DNA of 64,000 nucleotides, taken from positions 153,867,598-153,931,597 of the forward strand of contig OZ010571.1 in NCBI GenBank assembly GCA_963932145.1, read 5' to 3'. A program made the translations under genes and the position numbers. Below the pieces are notes generated by a model. That model was not told where the DNA came from, did not search any database, and saw only the letters and a program-made list of their open reading frames with translations. Each line of letters begins with the position of its first letter. Within the stretch, counting starts at the first letter, position 1. This stretch comes from Acanthosepion lycidas (Eukaryota > Mollusca > Cephalopoda > Sepiida > Sepiidae). Below, piece by piece: positions 1 through 11,842 of this stretch.

Positions 1-192
1 TTTTTCTTTTTTTGTCCAAATCCGTGAATTTCTTTTGATCATATTAAATCACGAGAAAACATTATATAAAATTCACTATTTTTCATCATAAAGTTGATTG
101 CGCTAAAATTCTTCAACTTTTTAACAAGAGAAATCTTAAGTTGATATAAAAAAACTGACGCAAAACATTGTTCATTCTTTTAAGATGGAATG
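1..192 (+). repeat. Dispersed repeat R1, copy 1, 5' part
   Basis: This stretch aligns by eye with 2028-2200 (shared blocks include TATAAAATTCACTATTTTT and TTCAACTTTTTAACAAGA). Its continuation is not adjacent but resumes near 1161, so the copy is split by about 970 bp. No coding capacity; family unknown. Confidence 0.6.
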
Positions 193-1160
193 ATCTGATA
201 CAAAAAAAAATATGCTAGACTACAGTAACATAAAATATTTTTTGCGCAAGATATAAAAATTATGCTTTCTTAGTTTCTTTAATTCTTGTGCCAGACACAA
301 AACTTGGTAGAAACGTGAACTTTCAAAAATAGGTGCAATTTAAAAAACAAGACGACCCCACTGCGTAAAATTTTAACAACACATTTATTTACAATTTATA
401 AATTCGAAAAGTACAATGCAAGGGTTGCACAAAAATTTCCTTTTGTCCGCCTCTTTGGGCAGGATAACACTTTCATGAGGTAACAAAAAAAAAAAAAAAA
501 AGAGATTACCCACAGAAATAAGAAAAATGTCATACAATTTGTTAGATAAGAAATGGATTCATGTACAAAAATTAATCCCTTCAAAAATAGAAAAAAAAAC
601 GGGAGAAATTTGGAAAAGGAATAAGAAAATGGCACAAGGCAGAAATTTTTCAAATAGCCCACACCTCAGTTCTTAACAGTATGCATAAACAGGGCGTCTC
701 AGCTCGAAGAAGTTTTTTTTTCAACCTGTTTTCTCCGGGGTTCTTAGAATTTTATCACAAGTTCACTTGTATGTTTGGTGTGAAATCTTCTGGTGTAAGA
801 ATCTGCCTTGTATTTGTCAGATTTGATTTACAACCTAAGGCTGCTGCTCTTCTCTCCATTCTCATCAACGTCACATTCTTGTCTCCTGTCTGATCTTCGC
901 TTCAGCCCTTTACTGCTAGATCGCTGATAGCAGTCCTTTTTTTATTGAAAAATGAAATTGGCTTCAGACAAAACTTGACATTGACCAACAAACTTGTTTC
1001 TCGCTTGAGCTGAAAAAAAGTCATAAAAATGTACAAAATTTAACACACAAAGCGTCTGGCCATCGAAAGAATACTTTTCTCAAAATGGGTATAAAAAATC
1101 CGGCGAGATTATACACAGATCTTTAACATTTTTTACAAATAATAAAAATAACATTTTTAT
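193..1160. other. AT-rich insert splitting repeat R1; no gene seen
   Basis: This block separates the two halves of repeat R1. It holds poly-A/T runs (for example near 485-500 and 712-721) and low-complexity open frames rich in Phe and Leu that look like artefacts of poly-T. No terminal repeats, transposase or splice-bounded exon was recognised. Confidence 0.4.
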
Positions 1161-1316
1161 ACTATTTATGACATGTCTCTAGTTTGTATTGATACATCGT
1201 ATTTATCTTCGAGTTGAATTCACCTATATTGCATATGCTCCATTATTGCACATAATTGGGTTAGAATAAAATGTGTATTTTATATGGATACTACCTTATG
1301 AAAATTATGATGTAGA
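1161..1316 (+). repeat. Dispersed repeat R1, copy 1, 3' part
   Basis: Aligns with 2204-2354: both contain GACATGTCTCTA, a TACATCGTATTTAT block, TATATTGCATATG, CCATTATTG and TTAGAATAAAATG in the same order. With 1-192 it makes one interrupted copy of the repeat that is continuous at 2028-2354. Confidence 0.65.
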
Positions 1317-1317
1317 G

Positions 1318-1647
1318 TGTGGTGGGGCACAGTATTGTCGGAGTTAGCTCCTCCTAAATTCCCTAATTGTCACTAGGAGTCTCTCTCCCTACACTATAAA
1401 TACTTGTCGACTTCTTGCCTCGTTCTCTTTTTCCCTTTGCATTTCAGGGGACACATTTAAAAATGTAATCTCTTGTAGAAATCTGCGTTTTGCCCACTTG
1501 TGGGAAAACGCCAGGAAACACACATACACGTACGTACCAACATTCACCAAAGAACAAACTCTTTACGTCCACGCACAAATACAAATTTTAATGTCTTTGT
1601 CCATTGTAAATTTGTTGTTTAATACATTTATTTGTTGACATGAAAAC

Positions 1648-1712
<65 letters not shown>

Positions 1713-1866
1713 TTTGTTTGTCTTCTTTACATCTTCGGTTGGACACAATTTCAGTCCGACATTTTCTTGTAGTTGAACCTTCTTCTAGAAGGAAATAAAC
1801 ATCACGTCTTCCTAATCCAACAGCACTCGCAAACCCACACGATTGGGGGTGAGGGGCATAACAGCC
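1318..1866 (+). mobile_element. Possible solo LTR with TATA box
   Basis: The segment starts TGTGGTGGGG and ends near CATAACA, the TG...CA layout of LTRs. It carries a TATAAATA box at 1395-1402 and is less AT-rich than its surroundings. A (TA)n tract at about 1650-1707 sits inside it. I saw no target-site duplication and no second copy in the window, so the call is tentative; it could be another promoter-bearing repeat. Confidence 0.25.
1650..1707. repeat. (TA)n microsatellite
   Basis: Uninterrupted TA dinucleotide run of about 58 bp. Confidence 0.95.
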
Positions 1867-2027
1867 TTGCACGGGCCCTGCTAAGAATTAAGATATGATT
1901 TGCTTAGTCTGTAAAAATGATTACATAAAAATTTAAAATATGTTTATGTATTAAGTTTAACGTACCATTCATTTCATTTATACAATACAGCACTTAAATG
2001 AGCCTTGATGAATTTTTGCGGATTTTG

Positions 2028-2354
2028 ACGTCTTTCTTTTCGTCCAAATCTGTGAATTTGTTTTGCTCATGCTAAATCTTGAAAATAACTATATAAAATT
2101 CACTATTTTTTGTAAATAATGTTGAAATTATTCAACTTTTAACAAGAAAAATCTGAACTTGATGTTAAAAATTGCCACAAAATATTGTTGATCTGCTTAT
2201 GATGGTACGACATGTCTCTAAGTTGCATTAAGATACATCGTATTTATTTTCAATTTTTTCTAGTTGAATTCTTCATCTATATTGCATATGATCCATTATT
2301 GTACATAATTAGGTTAGAATAAAATGAATACTACCTTATGTGAATTGAGATGTA
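2028..2354 (+). repeat. Dispersed repeat R1, copy 2 (continuous)
   Basis: Continuous version of the repeat whose first copy is split between 1-192 and 1161-1316. Divergence between copies is modest with small indels. No open frame or structural RNA recognised. Confidence 0.65.
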
Positions 2355-2487
2355 TTATAGCAGAGCGGGGAGCGTATCATAGATTTGGTTGGAGCCTACG
2401 AGACCCTTGCACCGATTCGTGTGACTCACTTGTGTGATTGTATGCGTGGGTGCATGTCTGAGTGTTTCTAAGTGCTTGAAATTGTAT

Positions 2488-2985
2488 GAAGTGGAAAGAT
2501 TATATTGAATCCATTGCTAGGTCAGCTGTTAAGAAAGTTGGTTCACCGTATCGTGCGTAGCAATTTTTCTTTCCAGAAACTATCTTGCATATCTATAAAT
2601 CTACCATTCATCCATACTTAGAATATTGCTGCCATATATTGTTCGGTGCCCTTGCTATTTACCTTGAGCTCCTTGATAAGATCCAAAGAAGAATTGATGA
2701 TATTATTGGTCCATTTCTGGTGGCTCGTAAGGTTGTCTTTTTTATAAATACTTTCATGGTAATTGTTCACATGAGCCCTTCGCTATGGAACCTAGACGTT
2801 TTGAATTTAAGCGCTGTACTAGACTGGCGTCGAGATCTCATCAACTTAAATGCAATGTCAATCACTATCTACAGTCCTCCTGATAACTATTTTCGCTTTC
2901 GGCTCATTATTAATGTTTCTGTTCCTAATTCTTCAACCCACTGTGTCTTAGTGGCTTGCATGAGATAATACCGATATTTTTTAAA
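2488..2985 (+). pseudogene. LINE-A fragment: C-terminal tail of non-LTR reverse transcriptase
   Basis: Translation shows the region downstream of the RT palm in Jockey/CR1-like LINEs, with the block HPYLEYCCHI followed by LELLDKIQRR, the usual post-RT motif. Upstream frames carry the IESIARSAVKKVGS-like stretch. The same product is seen more fully on the minus strand at 28668-29752. This copy is 5'-truncated, has an internal deletion after the QRR motif, and is frameshifted. It would once have encoded part of the enzyme that copies the element's own RNA into the genome at a nicked target. Clade is inferred from motif style only. Confidence 0.7.
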
Positions 2986-2989
2986 AAAT

Positions 2990-5900
2990 TGTGACAGAAA
3001 TTATTTACAAGCTCTCCAAGTAACAGAAAAATGGAAGAAAGAGAAAGATTTTTGAAAGCACGCTTCTTTTTGTACTAACGTCACGTGGCTCTAGACGCGA
3101 GATTATTAAGGGAGGTAATCCACTTCCGCCACATATACTCCTGTTTATTTTATAAATTTTATTGTTTCATCGTTTTCTTTTCCACAGGGATTTTAATTGT
3201 TGGTTTTTCAAGTCCCCTAAATTTGAAAGACACAATTTCCCAAGCACATCCCAAGACAATGTCTCATTCCAAGACGTAATCTTCCCCAGTGCCGGTTTTA
3301 CCATTGTGCTTAGGTTTGCTTATGCACAGGGTCCCGTTGGCCAGGGGGAGCCCCATCTTCCTTTCATACCTATGTAAGCATATTGGGCCTACCTGCCTCA
3401 GGACCCAAGTAAGGGGTTTCATAACTCGCACATGGTCTCATTTGTCCTAAATCCGGCGCTCATCTTCCCAAAAACTCATTCAAGACATGTCGTTTAACCG
3501 GTTCCCTTAAAATACAACAGAAATATTTTCCTAAAAGATATCGAATACAATGACATCGAAATATCACCAGACACTCCCAAATTGACCTTCCACTCATATG
3601 TTAGCCACCTATGGTATAAAGATACATTTTGCAAATGATTTTTTAAAATAAAATTTGGGAAATTTAGGGCAGAGTTATATCGAGTAAAGATTAAAATATA
3701 GTGGGTTATTCGTGGGGTTCTATTTGGGCCTTGTTCGGATTAGCCCACTATAAGGGAAGTATAAATGGATAAATAAGACTCGATAAACTACATCTTAAGA
3801 ACAATCAAGCCTGGAGTATAACAATAATAATTTATATAAACATTAATATGTAGTTTCGTATTGTACAAAAACAATAGTAATGTTCATAGATGGCACAAGG
3901 TTGGTATTTAAGTAAGATTAAATAAATTTTTTTTTTTTGTTACATTTCAGTGAATACAAGAGTTTGTAAAAGTATATAAGTGTTTTTGCGAGATACTAGT
4001 TTCATTTGGTAAGATGTCCTGTGAATAAGAAAATGTATGAGAGATGTAAAGTGGGGAAATGACGAGAAAGGCGTGAGGATTGATAGTGGTTGTTGAAGCC
4101 GAGATGCCTTTAATGTATCCGCTCACAATTATAAGTGTTCGTCTCTCTGTGTCTTCTCTGTGTGTCTCATGTTGTAATCTCTTCTTTTTCTTTCAGATAG
4201 GGGTCTACTTATATTGTTAGCGAAGTTGAAAGAGGCTCCGATTAAGTTGCTGATTATTTCAGGCACGCTCATTTCTTATTGGCCAGCATATATTTATTTA
4301 GGATTGTATTTAATCAACTTCAAACGGAAGTTATGCGTGGAGCCTTTTGTGCAAAGCTCAAAATATATCATTATGTTTTAAACTATGAAAGAAGTAACTT
4401 CCTGTTTCTGCTCTTAGTGTCACTACAAAAGTAACTTTTTCCTATAAAATTTCCTTAATGTTACGATTATTTATGTTTTTTAATAAAATTTTATTTGTTT
4501 TTCTGTCTAGAAGATAGCGACCATTTTTTCCGATTCAAGGAAAAACTTTGATTTCATAGTCATTTAGTTCAACCTTATCTAATTAAAACTAAAAGTATTG
4601 TTTTTTTCTTTGCGTGACGCAAATTTGTGTTCTTATGTTTGCCGTGAAAGTAAGAAAAATCCTAAGAACTCAACTTAAATTTTCGACAAGAAAAAGATAG
4701 TCGTTGGGCATGTGCTTAACTTGCGACTTATTATTTCGGTGGACCTCACACTGCTCAAGACCTTCTTCTAATGTAAAGAACAAGCACACATCTGAACGGA
4801 GATAAAAATTGTCAAAGTTCATCGTCACCTGCTTTTTACTATGTTACAGGCATCAGGGATGAATACTAATTGTATCGCTTTTAGTATAATGGTAAAGTGA
4901 AAACTACGCGAATGTCTCCCCTGAGGGTTAAAATTGCAAAGTATAGGAGTTTCCTGTTACCTACAAAATATATAGTTATTTATTTAAGCAAAGCTGAGTT
5001 TTAACAAAACGTCAGAACCATGGATCCCCCATAAAGTATCGAATTCATCATTAAAGACCAACCAGACAAACTTGCTATTATATCACAAGGTATTAAAAAC
5101 TGGAAAAATTAATTGATGAGATCAAAAGGTAAGCCTCTTACGCCGCTTGTTGAGTGGCTAAAATGTTACTTATTTGCTAGTTTTGCAATTCGATGGTGTT
5201 AGAACCAAATTTTAAAGTCAGAATTCTGAATGCTGAATTTGAATATAAGTAGGCTGGTTCCATTTGGAAGAATGACGTAGGCATGCCTTCCTGGTCAATT
5301 TTTTCCATATCTCTAGGTATAAGCTAGTCTGGTCCCGCTTATCGAGATAACACCAGCGATGGAAATGAACGGGAATCTAGGAATATGCTATTCTTCAGTT
5401 TTCAGTTTATTTTCAATTTCTGTATTTATAGAGTCACAAACATATTTATTGGCTATTACCTTGTCAATTTTCTGGCGATTAAAATGGTTTATTTGCTTGA
5501 AATAGGCTCCAATGTATCATTGCATTTTAGCTACGAACCCCTGATGTTATATATTCCGCTAGATATGTCTATAAATCTAATTTATAGAACCCGAAATAAA
5601 CATGTCTCGCCGTACAAATCTCTGTGACACACCAGTCTTTATTGTTGTATGTGCACATTTTCTTTGCAAATTTTTTTAACCTGACCTCGAAAACTGTTCC
5701 TTCTGTTTGGAATAAAGAAGCTGTTCTGATGTTTTTATTGCACAATGTAATGACCACGCCTATTGGTGTGTTGTGCCTTGGCATTGAAAGACGGCATGGA
5801 AAGATATTTAAAGGGGGATAAAGTGAAAAGGAAAGAGAAAACAGAGAAACAAGCAAAAAAAAAAAAAAAAAAAATGAACGCAACAAATAACTCGGCACTT

Positions 5901-6955
5901 ATTTCGACCAACCGCGTTACTTAGAATGATTATTTCGCTACTTATACAAATTTAAAAAGTTTTAGTTAGGCATCTGTCACTTATATTATTACAATGAAAA
6001 AAGCACTGTTGATTATTTACAGCTAATTTATTTAAATAAGGTACTGACTAATGTTTGAGTCACGTGGCAATAATTGTAAGTAAAAATTATGCACTAAAAT
6101 TCTAGTATCTAAGTAATCGATTTAAGTTCTCTGAATATCGGTACCACCAATTAATGAAATATCTGTAGCCAGTTTGCTTTTGTTCTTCTGTATCACAGCT
6201 CAGATGTGGAACGATTTTAATTGAATACACGTCACAATGCATATGCATACATCCGTGTATGTAGTATGTATGCACATTTGTGCATATGTGTGTATGGGAT
6301 ATGTCAGAGTATGTGTATAATAAAACTAATTTAATAAAAAAAAAAAGCATTAAAATTTTCTGAAAAAAATATTTAAATTGTTGAAATTGTGTACAAGTTA
6401 ATAAAGAAACTATTTTAATAAAAAAAGATAATATTGTGTTAGGTTCCTCCAAAGATTCGCTAAAAATCACCATACCATGGTTAAAAAAAAAAAAAAGAAT
6501 GCTCCGAACTTAATAAAAACAGTTTTATCATTATTAAGAGGAAAGATCAAAGGATTTTTGATTATTAAATTATATTTTTTATCCTTTTTAGAACCTTCAA
6601 AATTTTGATTATTTTTTTTCTTGCGTCAGCGGGTGACTTTAAATTAATATTCGTTTCAGCGTCTTATTTCCAGTGAGAAACACATTGATTTGAAAATTCT
6701 TACAAAAATCAAATAATTGTTACATTTTAATGAAACTTTCACGAGTTATTCATAAACGAATGAAATTATTTTAGAATTGGTGAAATTTTGGTCTCCTTGT
6801 TTTTATTTATTTCATTTCTTATATCCATGTTGTGAAAGCTTTCTGATTGGTTAGTTGAAATATGGCATTGTAGCCTGACGATTCTGATTATCCATCTATT
6901 TTTAGAGATAGTGAAATTATGGTCTTCTTGTTATTTATTTTTATTTATCTATTAC
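2990..6955. other. AT-rich non-coding stretch, nothing recognised
   Basis: No gene, transposase or RNA was recognised. Contents worth noting are a less AT-rich patch at about 3285-3480 that may be an old repeat, poly-T near 3930, poly-A near 5856-5874, and a short block at 4324-4344 (ACGGAAGTTATGCGTGGAGCC) that recurs at about 10657-10678. Open frames here are short and low in complexity. Confidence 0.5.
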
Positions 6956-6957
6956 CA

Positions 6958-6999
6958 TGTGTGCATGTGTGTGTGCCTGCGCGCGCGCGTGTGTGTGTA
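6958..6999. repeat. (GT)n/(GC)n microsatellite
   Basis: Alternating purine-pyrimidine tract: GT repeats on both sides of a short CGCGCGCG core. Confidence 0.9.
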
Positions 7000-7533
7000 A
7001 GGAGAGAACAACATCCATTCAGGGTTTATGTGACGATATTTCGAGAATCCGTTTATTAGCAAGAGCCATAAGTCAAACAGAATTAGGAAATTTTATTTTC
7101 AGTTTTATAATACGAGGAAAACTTCGTTAAACAAAATAGGGAAGTGGTGCCCCGTCGCCTGAGTGTTTTTAGTAGTGAGGTCGGCCTTTAAGACAAGGGA
7201 CCGCTACTAATTTTAGTTTATATCATTTCCGGGGTTCAGGAGGACTTTCGACGACGGTCCTAAAGAAGGGTTTTGCTTCCGAAGTTTTTTGTTATGTCGC
7301 ATGGTATTGGCCAGTTCCTTTGTCTGGGGATATGTACGTTTATAGCCCCCAAGGTGCAAATAGAAAAAAGTTATAAAAGACACCGTTGGGGGTCAATGTT
7401 TTTCGGGTAATTTGGGGGTAGTAAGTGCAGACATTTTTTTCCAATTTGAGTCGTAGTTTTTTAGCATTAGAATTGACAAAAAAGCTAAGCAAAATAATTT
7501 GCAGTGGTGTTAAGGCCACCAACAAGACGGGTT
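7000..7533. other. Non-coding, nothing recognised
   Basis: Moderately GC-rich in its middle (7140-7330) compared with its flanks, which hints at an old repeat, but no motif or terminal repeat was identified. Confidence 0.35.
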
Positions 7534-7534
7534 T

Positions 7535-7785
7535 CAGTTATGTGTCGTGCGTGATACACGCTTAGCCGATCGTGTATCTTTTGATACATGACTGACGAGG
7601 CAGATTTTTTTTGCCATTTATTTCTGCGGTAGACCAGTTGCCATCAAAGGCTATATAACCCGGTATATCCTGCTATTTATTTATAGATGCGGGAAGAAGA
7701 AAATTCATACCTTTCCCAAGGGTATTAGCATGTAAGTGAATGTAATGCATTCGACTGGAATTCGAACTCGGCTCTCCAATTCCTC
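7535..7785 (-). mobile_element. tRNA-headed SINE (SINE-1), minus strand
   Basis: The right end reads, on the minus strand, as a pol III head with B-box GAGTTCGAATT (7759-7769 on plus). The body, including the block CCCTTGGGAAAGG, matches 51655-51945 and 29797-30207. The 3' part contains a hairpin pairing TGTATC with GATACA. The A-box side is degraded. Short interspersed elements of this kind are non-autonomous and rely on a LINE for copying. Confidence 0.75.
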
Positions 7786-7789
7786 AATA

Positions 7790-8862
7790 CCAATTTGTAA
7801 AGGGTTGATGGAAATGCGATTAACCCGCTACTTTTTTAATTTCACAAATGTAAAAGCAAACAAACAACATGAGAAATAACGATATGAAACAATATTTTGG
7901 TTCAACAATAAATATTTTAATATATAACCAATAGATGGTACAACATTGTATGTTGAAAGTTGTTTAAATTGCTTCAAAGTTTGTTTTTTTTTTCTTGTGT
8001 GGATTGAAGCGTTTATGAAGATGTTATATGAAAGATTAAGAGTTGAGAAATTGGGTGTATAAAAATGGGTAAATTTGATAAGGTATTTTTGTGTTTGCAG
8101 AAAAATTAAACAGTTTGTTTTTGGTGTTGAACTTTGTAATATTATATTCGACTTTCTGTGTATAAAGTTGGCTCTCTGAACCTGGTAAAATGTGACATGG
8201 AGTCGTGTGTCGAGCTGAGAAAATTCATAAGACTCACTATCGAAGACGAATCATGTTTCGTATTTACTGATGTTTCAAGTCACATGGGAGGCTCCAAGAA
8301 ATTTAGCGCAAATTTGTATCTGCTTAAAATACACACTAAACCGATTATGTAGTTGAGAACGTATGAAATTATGATTTCTTTTTTTGTTTATTAGCCAATC
8401 AGAAAGCGTTTTAGTTACTTTTCGCCTGAAGCCGATTTTAATGGGTTGTTGGGCTACTTGGATTGATTTGAGATAAGTTTCGATCAGAGCTACTTTTAAT
8501 GGGTTTTAAACATATGCAGAAGTCTGATTCTACAAATTAAAAGAAAATTAGTAGAGAAAAAATAAACAAAAAATATAAAAAATATTATCTACATTCGGGT
8601 TAATCTTCGATAATCTTCGATGTAATTCCGAATTGAACCCCGTTTATTAAATCGACAGTGCCACTGTCCATGTCTACGGATATTTCGTCTTGTTCTTATT
8701 TAGACATGGAAAGTAGACCGAGAGCAATCGACATCTAGAGATTAAATAAATTACCTGAAGGTCATAGACCATTGTAAAGAGCGGGTTCTTTAGGGCGCTT
8801 CTTCCGGAAGAACTCTCTATCGAACTTTCTACCTTTAGGCAGTAAGGAAATCAGACGAGGCT
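7790..8862. other. AT-rich non-coding stretch
   Basis: No recognisable gene. A short duplicated word (taatcttcgat) occurs at 8601-8622. From 8760 to 8870 the GC content rises, leading into the Penelope-type repeat that follows. Confidence 0.4.
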
Positions 8863-9165
8863 ATGTCAAAGAGCAGAGTCTCGTCTGGAGTGGTGGACAA
8901 ACCCAACTCCCTGTATGCGAGGTCTACGGGGAATTTTTGCCTGATCCTACAGGCTCAAATCGCCTCGCATAAAATCGGCCTTGTGCCACACCCTGTCTCG
9001 TGGGGAGATCGAGTAAATACCGACCCTTGTAAAAGGACACGTGGACCGAAACGTTGTGATAATAATAATAATAACAAAGATGAGGATAAAAACCCGAGTA
9101 TAACTAATGTAATTAATGATAACTCTTCAGCCCAGAAATTCGGACAGAAATTATAAAAAGTAAGT
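8863..9165 (+). repeat. Repeat type C relative, 5'-divergent
   Basis: From about 9037 the sequence GGACCGAAACGTTGTGATAA and the downstream CAAAGATGAGGA block match the type C repeats at 9414-9625 and 11335-11540. The upstream 170 bp differ from the other copies. It ends in a degenerate AAT-rich tail. Confidence 0.5.
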
Positions 9166-9180
9166 ACGAAAACTTCTTAC

Positions 9181-9396
9181 CTACATTAAATGAAAAACAA
9201 AATGATAATTTAAAAGGTTAGTTCCATTTTCACTATTTACTTTATTCGGACTATTGCCCTCATCTTTGTCGCCATATTTATTATTACGTTTCGGCCGTTG
9301 TACGCTCCGGCCTTCTTCAGGTGGTTGGAATGTCAAACTGAACCCTTTATTTCGCTCACTGGGATAGAATGTTGTAGTTCCACATGCCATGTTTAA
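9181..9396 (-). repeat. Type C repeat, left arm of palindrome, hammerhead-like core
   Basis: Reverse complement of 9414-9620 with few mismatches. On the minus strand, 9321-9286 reads CCTGAAGAAGGCCGG, a loop, CGGCC and GAAACG: a CUGANGA-type core, a GC-rich stem II and GAAA, the order of a hammerhead ribozyme. A cleavable UH and a clear stem I were not found, so it is only ribozyme-like. Comparable cores are known from Penelope-like elements. Confidence 0.55.
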
Positions 9397-9413
9397 TGGA
9401 TGTCAGTTATCAG

Positions 9414-9625
9414 TTAAACATGGCATGTGGAACTAGAACAGTCTACAACAGTGAGCGAAATAAAGGGTTCAGTTCGACATTCCAACCACCTGAAGAAGGC
9501 CGGAACTTACAACGGTCAAAACGTTGTGATAAATATGGCGACAAAGATGAGCACAATAGTCCGAATAAAGTAAATAGTGTACATAGTACCTCATCTCAGA
9601 AATATAGAAAGATAGTTAAATTTTA
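9414..9625 (+). repeat. Type C repeat, right arm of palindrome
   Basis: Inverted copy of 9181-9396 with a 17-nt spacer. The CTGAAGA core and stem II are at 9490-9525, but GAAA has become AAAA, so any ribozyme would be dead. The open frame across it is fortuitous. Confidence 0.6.
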
Positions 9626-9629
9626 CTTG

Positions 9630-11015
9630 GGATTAGTCAGGTATTTAATTTATAAAACTTGTGCGTGTGTGATTTGCTCGAACAGGGTATTATTGTTCAT
9701 ACCAATTGTACTTTACATCCACTGCTACCACGCTAGTTATACCTCAGTATTAATTTAATATATCAGTATGTATATCAGGAGAGAACTGCACCCATTCATG
9801 GCTATATCACAGTGTTTCTAATGTACGTTGTGTTGGAGTCGAATATTTCATTACATTGCCATAGAAATTTCCTTGCCATACCGTCTTCTTATTACTTCTT
9901 CGGCCAGTGTAACTACAACAATGGTTACTGACGCAAATAAAGGGAGTGCACTTTGTTCAACACAATGCTTTGTGATATTTGTTAATCTTCTTCGTCTTTC
10001 AACATTAAATAAAATGTCGATAGCATCGAGTGATAGTTTATATTTTCTGAAACAAAAGATAAAAGGACAGTGGCGTAGACTGTTGCATACAACAGAAGAA
10101 AAAGAATATAAGGCTTTGGGAAATCGATTTTTAATTATGTTTGAAATAAATGATTTGCAACTTTGTTGTTATTGTGCCAGCCAGAGGCTTTTTGGTAATT
10201 ATTTTATTTATTAGAACTTCGGAAATAAAACGAAACGCTTCAAGGGTATAAAAGAAATAATATATATTTATTTATTTGATTTCGATTGGAGTTGGTCCTT
10301 TGATATTCGCGGTAACAAAACTTTGCTATAAATCTGATCTTGGTAGAAGTCCGGAGAAAATCCGTTTTGGTTCGGTAGTGGGTAGTTTCATTATCAGAAC
10401 TTGATAGTAGTAGTCATCTTAGAAATATGTCAGCGTCAATCTACTGTGTTCTTTCGATCCTAAGAAGGGCAGAAAATATTATCAGCAAATGAACTCTTAA
10501 ACTTCTTCACTGGTCACGCATGGCTGTTTTCTCTGCTGTCCCTTCTGCTCTTCTAACTTTGGTTTCGGCTAACATCAAAAAATTTTGTTAATTTTTTTGA
10601 TTGGCCAAGTTATTTTATTTTTCGGCGTTTCTTTCTTTTTCATTTTTTTTTTTTAAACGGAATTTATGCGTGGAGGCTCCATGATTTTTGGTAGTTTTTA
10701 GTCACAAATAATTAGACTCTGTTACGTGTGTGTGTGTGGGGGGGGGGTCACAACAGTTGCACAGCACCGAACAATTACTCCCCTCCTGAGAACTGCTTAC
10801 TTTCATTATTGTGACTGTAAAACTGGAAATCAGGACAAAACCTGCGCCCCACACATTCGTTGTAAACCATGTTGAAATGAACTGTATAGTTTCATAACAA
10901 GAAAGCAACCTTCAAGTTTGCTGTCCCGGTGGTCTGGGGAGAGCAACAAAGCCACATGCAGATGATTGTTATTTTTGTCTAACAAATACAATTGGTTTCA
11001 ATGCTTCTTCTTCAA
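9630..11015. other. Non-coding stretch, nothing recognised
   Basis: Holds a 128-codon open frame at 9828-10214 whose translation resembles nothing I know, poly-T at 10642-10654, the short recurring block at 10657-10678, a G-run at 10738-10747 and otherwise unstructured AT-rich sequence. Confidence 0.4.
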
Positions 11016-11017
11016 AA

Positions 11018-11342
11018 AATCTTCAGGTGGTTGGAATGTCGAACGAGTCCCACGTTTCATGTTTAATGGATATCAGTTACCTCCTGTTAATTTCCCTCTC
11101 CAAGTTCTCCACTGCCTTAACCGGATATTGAACTCACACTATTTGGGTCTTGTCACTGGATCTAACCAACGCCTTAATCCACTGTGCGATGTATCCTTGA
11201 TGACATCTGTACATGAATTTCTGCGTATTATAAACCTAATGTCTTCAGTAACCCAAAGAGTTCAATACTCGGGTAAGGCAGTGGGGAACTTGGAGAGGGG
11301 AATTAACAGGAGATAACTGATAACTGACATCCGTTTGACATG
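11018..11342. repeat. Palindromic type C repeat pair with inner arms
   Basis: Arms of about 83 bp (11055-11137 and 11259-11342) are reverse complements with scattered mismatches, around a spacer of about 120 bp. The arms include CTCTCCAAGTT and GTTAATT blocks. The pairing extends outward in weakened form into 11018-11054 and 11343-11433. The same inner sequence follows the 54660 copy at 54900-55035. Confidence 0.65.
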
Positions 11343-11540
11343 GCACGTGGAACTAGAACAGTCTACCCCAGTGAGCGAAATAAAGGGTTCAGTTCGAAAT
11401 TCCAACCACCTGAAGAAAACCGGAGCGTACAATGGCCGAAATGTTGTAATAAATATGGCGACAAAGATGAGGACAATAGTCCGAATAATGTAAATAGTGT
11501 ACATAATACCTCATCTCAGAAATATAGACAGTTTTATTGT
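11335..11540 (+). repeat. Type C repeat copy
   Basis: Near copy of 9414-9620, beginning at ATGGCACGTGGAACTAGAAC. The hammerhead-like core is at 11409-11452 (CCTGAAGAAAACCGG, then TGGCCGAAATG) with stem II weakened and GAAAC changed to GAAAT. Confidence 0.6.
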
Positions 11541-11544
11541 TGAA

Positions 11545-11842
11545 AATGAATTTTGTTTTTTTATCTCATGTATGCTTCTTTTTTTGTTTTTGAATCCTAA
11601 AAAAAAAGCCGAAAAGCCGATCATGTTGTAGTGTCTGCAGATATCTCTTTCCCCTCTCACATCAGTCACGAACCTCCTATTAACCGAATATATTTATTTT
11701 CAACGCGCTGATTGGGTCTCGTTCCGCGACTTCTTTCGTGATGCCCCTTAGAATGATAATTTAATCATCCTGTTCATAAATGTGCAACTAAGGTCTCTTC
11801 CTCGGTGAAAGCCGGCATCGAAGCTTTTGTTCCAAGTGAAAC
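11545..11842. other. Non-coding, nothing recognised
   Basis: Poly-T and poly-A runs and an unremarkable AT-rich patch between the type C repeat and LINE-A copy B. Confidence 0.4.

Noticed and set aside
9828..10214. 128-codon frame
   Set aside because: Unrecognised, without splice signals; amino-acid make-up follows the local base composition.
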